This document shows, piece after piece, positions 60,540-64,000 of a DNA stretch of 64,000 bases (its first letter is position 1; every line of letters begins with the position of its first letter). Location: the NCBI RefSeq assembly GCF_933775445.1, contig NC_065876.1, positions 27,776,001 through 27,840,000 of the forward strand, in the 5' to 3' direction. A program made the position numbers and the translations under genes. The stretch comes from Argentina anserina (taxonomy: Eukaryota; Streptophyta; Magnoliopsida; Rosales; Rosaceae). Below the pieces are notes generated by a model. The model saw nothing but the letters and a program-made list of their open reading frames with translations. It was not told the DNA's origin and made no database searches.

Positions 60540-61542
60540 ACTTGGCATCAGAGCCATTTTTTTTCTTCTCTCTTTCGTCTTGCTCTATTTTTCTTGGGTT
60601 TTTTTTCTTCACAACCGGTCGCCGCTGCCCTCTGTCTCCTCCCGTCCGGCTCCGGTCTGCGTGTCTAAGTCACCACTGCCCTCCGACGGTCCCCGACGTC
60701 GCCGTCACTCCACCGCATTGCCGCTGCCCTCCGAAGTCGCCGTAGCACTCCTCTGACGTCACCGCTGCCCTCCGACGTCGCTCCTCCGGTGTTGCTGCTG
60801 CCCTCCTCTCCGACGTCATCATTCTCGACCTACGGCCCTCCAACGCCGCCGCCCCTCTACGCCCATTTTTTCGGCTCTTTCGGCTACTCTCCGCACCGCC
60901 CGACCCAGAATTCACCCCGACCCGGCCTGGCCTAAATTCAGCAGCCTTGGCTTTCAATGCAAGTTCACCGACAGTGCAAGTGCATCAAAGACAAATTCTT
61001 ATAAGTTTTTTTTTGTGATTTTGCTGCATAATTCCTGATTTTTTTTAATTTGTTTTTCATTGGGTTTTGGCACAAAGTAAAGACTTCTCAGATTCCTGAT
61101 GTTCCGACATTTGAAGTATCTGTCAAGGGTTCTGACAGTGGTTCATTTGGGGGCGCTAAACTCAATGAGATCTATTTCCGTAAATGGAAGCGAATTATGG
61201 GAGCTTATCTTCGAGGCATGCACAAGATAGGGCATGTCACCGGAGTCACTAAGGTTCCTAGTCATGATGATATTGTTGCCTACAATAAATGGGACGACGA
61301 CGATGGTCTTGTCATGTCCGTCTTGTGGAAAGCTATGAATGACGAGATAGTTTATCTGGTGGAGGCATGTGCCACTGCGCAGGCAATATGAGAGACACTG
61401 GAAGGCTTATATACTAATGACTCTGATTTCATACAGGTTCATGAGTTAATGTGCACATCTTTGGCAATACAGCAGGATGGGTAACCGGTGGTGCACTATT
61501 TCACCAAAATGAAGAATATTTGGGCTGAGATTGATGTGAAAC

Positions 61543-63347
61543 TGATAGAGCGTTGGTTAAAACGTCTATAATAAACTCTGTAAAACATCATCGTTAGTAT
61601 AGAATAAGCAGGGATCGTTCTTTCCGGGGAATTGAAGGGAACTCTAAACTTTTAGTGTTAACAAATAATTGGGGGTTTGAGATTGATTATTAACTACTAA
61701 AATAAAACCTAAATTACTATTTACATGATCGACTTCTCTTTAACAAACTTTCCCGCCTGTCACGCGGGTGACCCGGGTTCGATCCCCGGCAACGGCGCCA
61801 AAATGATAGAGCGTTAATCAAAACGTCTATAATAAACCCTGTAAAACATCATCGTTAGTATAGAATAAGCAGGGATCGTTCTTTCCGGGGAATTGAATAG
61901 AACTCTAAACTTTTAGTGTTAACAAATAATTGGGGGTTTGAGATTGATTATTAACTACTAAAATAAAACCTAAATTACTATTTACATGATCGACTTCTCT
62001 TTAACAAACTTAAACCAAATTTACCATTACACCACATAATTACAAGTTCGAACCTATCATGCATTCTAATTCGACCAATTACATACTTTTTAGACACCAA
62101 TACAATTAGAGCCTTAGGAGATCATCTAATCATGCAAGATTTCAATTAACATTTAGATTGACTTAGGGCCTAATCTAAATTTGCATGCAATCAAATTCAA
62201 TAACACTTAGAGTAGAAATCAAACAAGATTACATTTAAGCACCAAATCTTTGTTGGAGACATGTTTCATGTGTGGCGTCACCCACCATGGTTTCACATGC
62301 AAATTTCCAGAATTTTTACCACTTTTAATCAACACAAACCGAACCTACTTAGGGCATGATTCGATTTGTGTCAATATGGTTGATGAATCTAGCACTCAAA
62401 CACAATCTTAGGGATTGCATCCAACCACTAAATTCATATGCACATATCTGAAAATTATCTAAAAGTATGAGAAAGATGATTAGAACACAACAATAGAAAT
62501 ACAAACTCATTAATTATAAGAACATAGATTCGACATAGTCTCAAAAAAATATCAAATACAATCTAAAAATTTTAAAACAAATACAAAACCAATATTTCCA
62601 CATAAACAACAACTTACAATCTTCATAGACAAAGAATTGTAGATTAACACAAATAGACGAAGCCATGGAGATGAGTTGCGAGAATCACACGTTGTAGGAA
62701 CCTTGAAGGTGTGTCTTCAATGGTGAAACTCGGTAGAGATGATGATGGTTTTGGGGTGGACGACTTGGCTAATTTGTGAGGGAAGTTTATGGTGGTGTTT
62801 TGGTAGAGTTTTGGCTCTTGAATTCTAATGAGAAGTGATTTTATTTGAGAGATGAAGCCATGTATATATAGAGGAAAGAATGAGGGTAGTTACATTTTTC
62901 CTCATATTATAATGCAATGCTTTAATCCCTTAAATCATGCCATGTTTTTCTCCCTAAAACATGTCATACTTTAATCCCTAAAACATGCCATGTTTTATTC
63001 CCTAAAACATGCCATGTTTTATGCCTTTAATGATCATCTTCTATTTAATTGTTGCATGATTTGGCTCCATCTCTTTTTCTTTAATTATCTTTTCAATCAA
63101 ATCTGAAAATAAGAAAATAAAATCATAAGTAAAAGATAATTAGTTTCAAAACCTAACAAGGATTCCTAGTCAAACTAGGACTCTAGACCAATTATGCGTT
63201 TTAAACTCATGTAAGCACAAAATGCATCCAATACCGCCCAAGACTCTTACTACGACTCAATGACTCAATAGTACAACAATAAGGGCTAAACAAAGTACAA
63301 ATTGAGGTAAAAACATGTTAAGAACGTCGCACAAAGTGCTCCTATCA
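61543..63347 (-). mobile_element. Aberrant LTR-tRNA-LTR insertion (two-LTR-like unit with no internal domain)
   Basis: Perfect GAAAC duplications (61538-61542; 63348-63352) flank the unit. From left: 61543-61750 is 208 bp of one LTR end starting TGATAGAGCG; 61750-61800 is tRNA-Asp-like sequence with CCA; then AAA; then a full LTR, 61804-63347 (1544 bp), from TGATAGAGCG to GCTCCTATCA. The left piece repeats the first 207 bp of the full LTR with only a handful of differences. On the minus strand the order is full LTR, TTT, PBS-like TGGCGCCGTTGCCGGGGA extended to 51 nt, then an LTR tail. It lies within the copia gag. Confidence 0.85.
61750..61800 (+). other. tRNA-Asp (GUC) 3' portion copied from mature tRNA, including CCA
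   Basis: The segment contains the complete anticodon arm CCCGC-CTGTCAC-GCGGG (anticodon GTC), variable loop, T arm CCGGGTTCGATCCCCGG and acceptor 3' strand ending GGCGCCA. The 5' part (acceptor 5' strand and D arm) is absent. CCA is added post-transcriptionally in plants, so its presence points to reverse transcription of a tRNA rather than a tRNA gene. The minus strand gives the tRNA-Asp PBS used by some gypsy/Athila-type elements. Confidence 0.85.
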
Positions 63348-64000
63348 GAAACGTCCTTGCATGATAAAAAATCAGGAGGATATTGTTTAGTACCAAAAGG
63401 AGAAGGAGCTTGAACGAGTTCATCATTTCCTGAATGGTCTTGATACAAAGCATAGCAGTGCGAAATACGAATTGCTCAGAAAGACCGAACCCCTAGCCTA
63501 ATCACCACTTTGACCTATATCCGTAAGGAGGAGTCTCAGCAGTAGAGTCTTCTTCAAGCACCGGCTGTCATTTCCAGCCTTACTGTTCATACTAGATCTT
63601 CAGAACCACCCTTTCCGCAAGCAACTTTAGCTTCACTTCATCAACAAGGACCACCACTAGGCTTCGGGAATCAGCCCCACCCTCCTTATTCTTATCGTCA
63701 TGATACTCACCATGCTCGTACGACCTGTTGGAAGTTGTATCCACACCTTAGGCCTAAGAGGCCTAATTTTCGTCCCAAGGCGAAATCAACTATTCAATTA
63801 GTTTAGGAACTAGATATCTATGGTGTGGTTGGACATGATCATCATACAACAGGAGGAGCACCACCTACAGCCTCCATAGCTGGTCGTGGTAAAATTGGTA
63901 TGACTTTCAATATTTCTAACTTTTTTAGTTTTGATACATGGATTATTGATTCTGGTGCGTATAATGATATGACTTATGACAAATCTTATTTTACAGTATT

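Larger units (their letters stand above)
60540..64000 (+). pseudogene. Copia gag and protease region, decayed, interrupted at 61543
   Basis: A GC-rich leader (60600-60960) of repeated CGCTGCCCTCCGACG-type units precedes gag. The gag frame from about 61050 has LNE.YF.KWKR..GAYLRG, then a TGA where a Trp codon is expected (A-I-stop-E-T-L), and another stop before VVHYFTKMKNIWAE. It resumes after the insertion (PCMIKNQEDI, then ERVHHFLNGLD, typical copia gag) with further stops. A degenerate C-rich knuckle region follows, then the protease motif WIIDSGAYNDMT near 63940 (family WIIDSGATDHMT). The element runs off the window and is non-functional as read. Confidence 0.8.

Noticed and set aside
61750..61800. 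A genuine tRNA-Asp gene
   Set aside because: The 5' acceptor strand and D arm are missing and the CCA is encoded, so it cannot be a nuclear tRNA gene. It is treated as copied primer.

Overview
The window is plant nuclear DNA from a eudicot. The evidence is GT-AG introns, AT-rich intergenic DNA, plant SULTR sulfate transporters, plant 2-oxoglutarate dioxygenases, and many LTR, hAT, Mutator and pogo-type elements. The family may be Rosaceae, but that is an impression of gene resemblance and was not tested. No gene was searched against a database; all calls come from reading motifs and splice signals.

Layout. 1-6 kb: last two exons of an unrecognised gene, two LINE RNase H remnants, a pogo/Emigrant-like MITE and LTR-like debris. 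7-16.5 kb: two tandem paralogs of a DOXC-type 2-oxoglutarate/Fe(II) dioxygenase, one intronless and one with the usual family intron. They are separated by two miniature LTR elements (TRIMs) and two foldback or TIR elements. 18.7-22.5 kb: a 13-exon SULTR1-type sulfate transporter on the minus strand, convergent with the second dioxygenase. 28.5-34.4 kb: a LINE-type (perhaps Sadhu-like) insertion with a 17-bp target duplication, filled by tandem LTR sequence. 35.8-38.3 kb: a truncated Ty3/gypsy element. 41.5-44.7 kb: a solo gypsy LTR holding a Mutator-like foldback element, which itself holds a copia solo LTR. 45.8-50.9 kb: a 12-exon SULTR2-type sulfate transporter on the plus strand with a hAT-like insertion in an intron. 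56.2-56.6 kb: a 75-aa gene with a ZC3H15/DFRP-like domain. 57.5-60.3 kb: an unrecognised nine-exon minus-strand gene with a solo LTR in an intron. 60.4-64 kb: the 5' part of a Ty1/copia element, interrupted by an unusual LTR insertion.

The most unusual structure is at 61.5-63.3 kb. A full 1.54-kb LTR and a 208-bp tail of the same LTR are joined by 51 nt matching the 3' two thirds of tRNA-Asp, including the CCA end that nuclear tRNA genes do not encode. A perfect 5-bp target duplication bounds the whole unit. It reads as an integrated aberrant reverse-transcription product in which the tRNA primer was copied far past the normal primer-binding-site stop.

Functionally, the two SULTR genes belong to the high-affinity uptake class (SULTR1) and the low-affinity vascular class (SULTR2) of sulfate transport. 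The dioxygenases are likely specialised-metabolism or hormone-modifying enzymes of unknown substrate.
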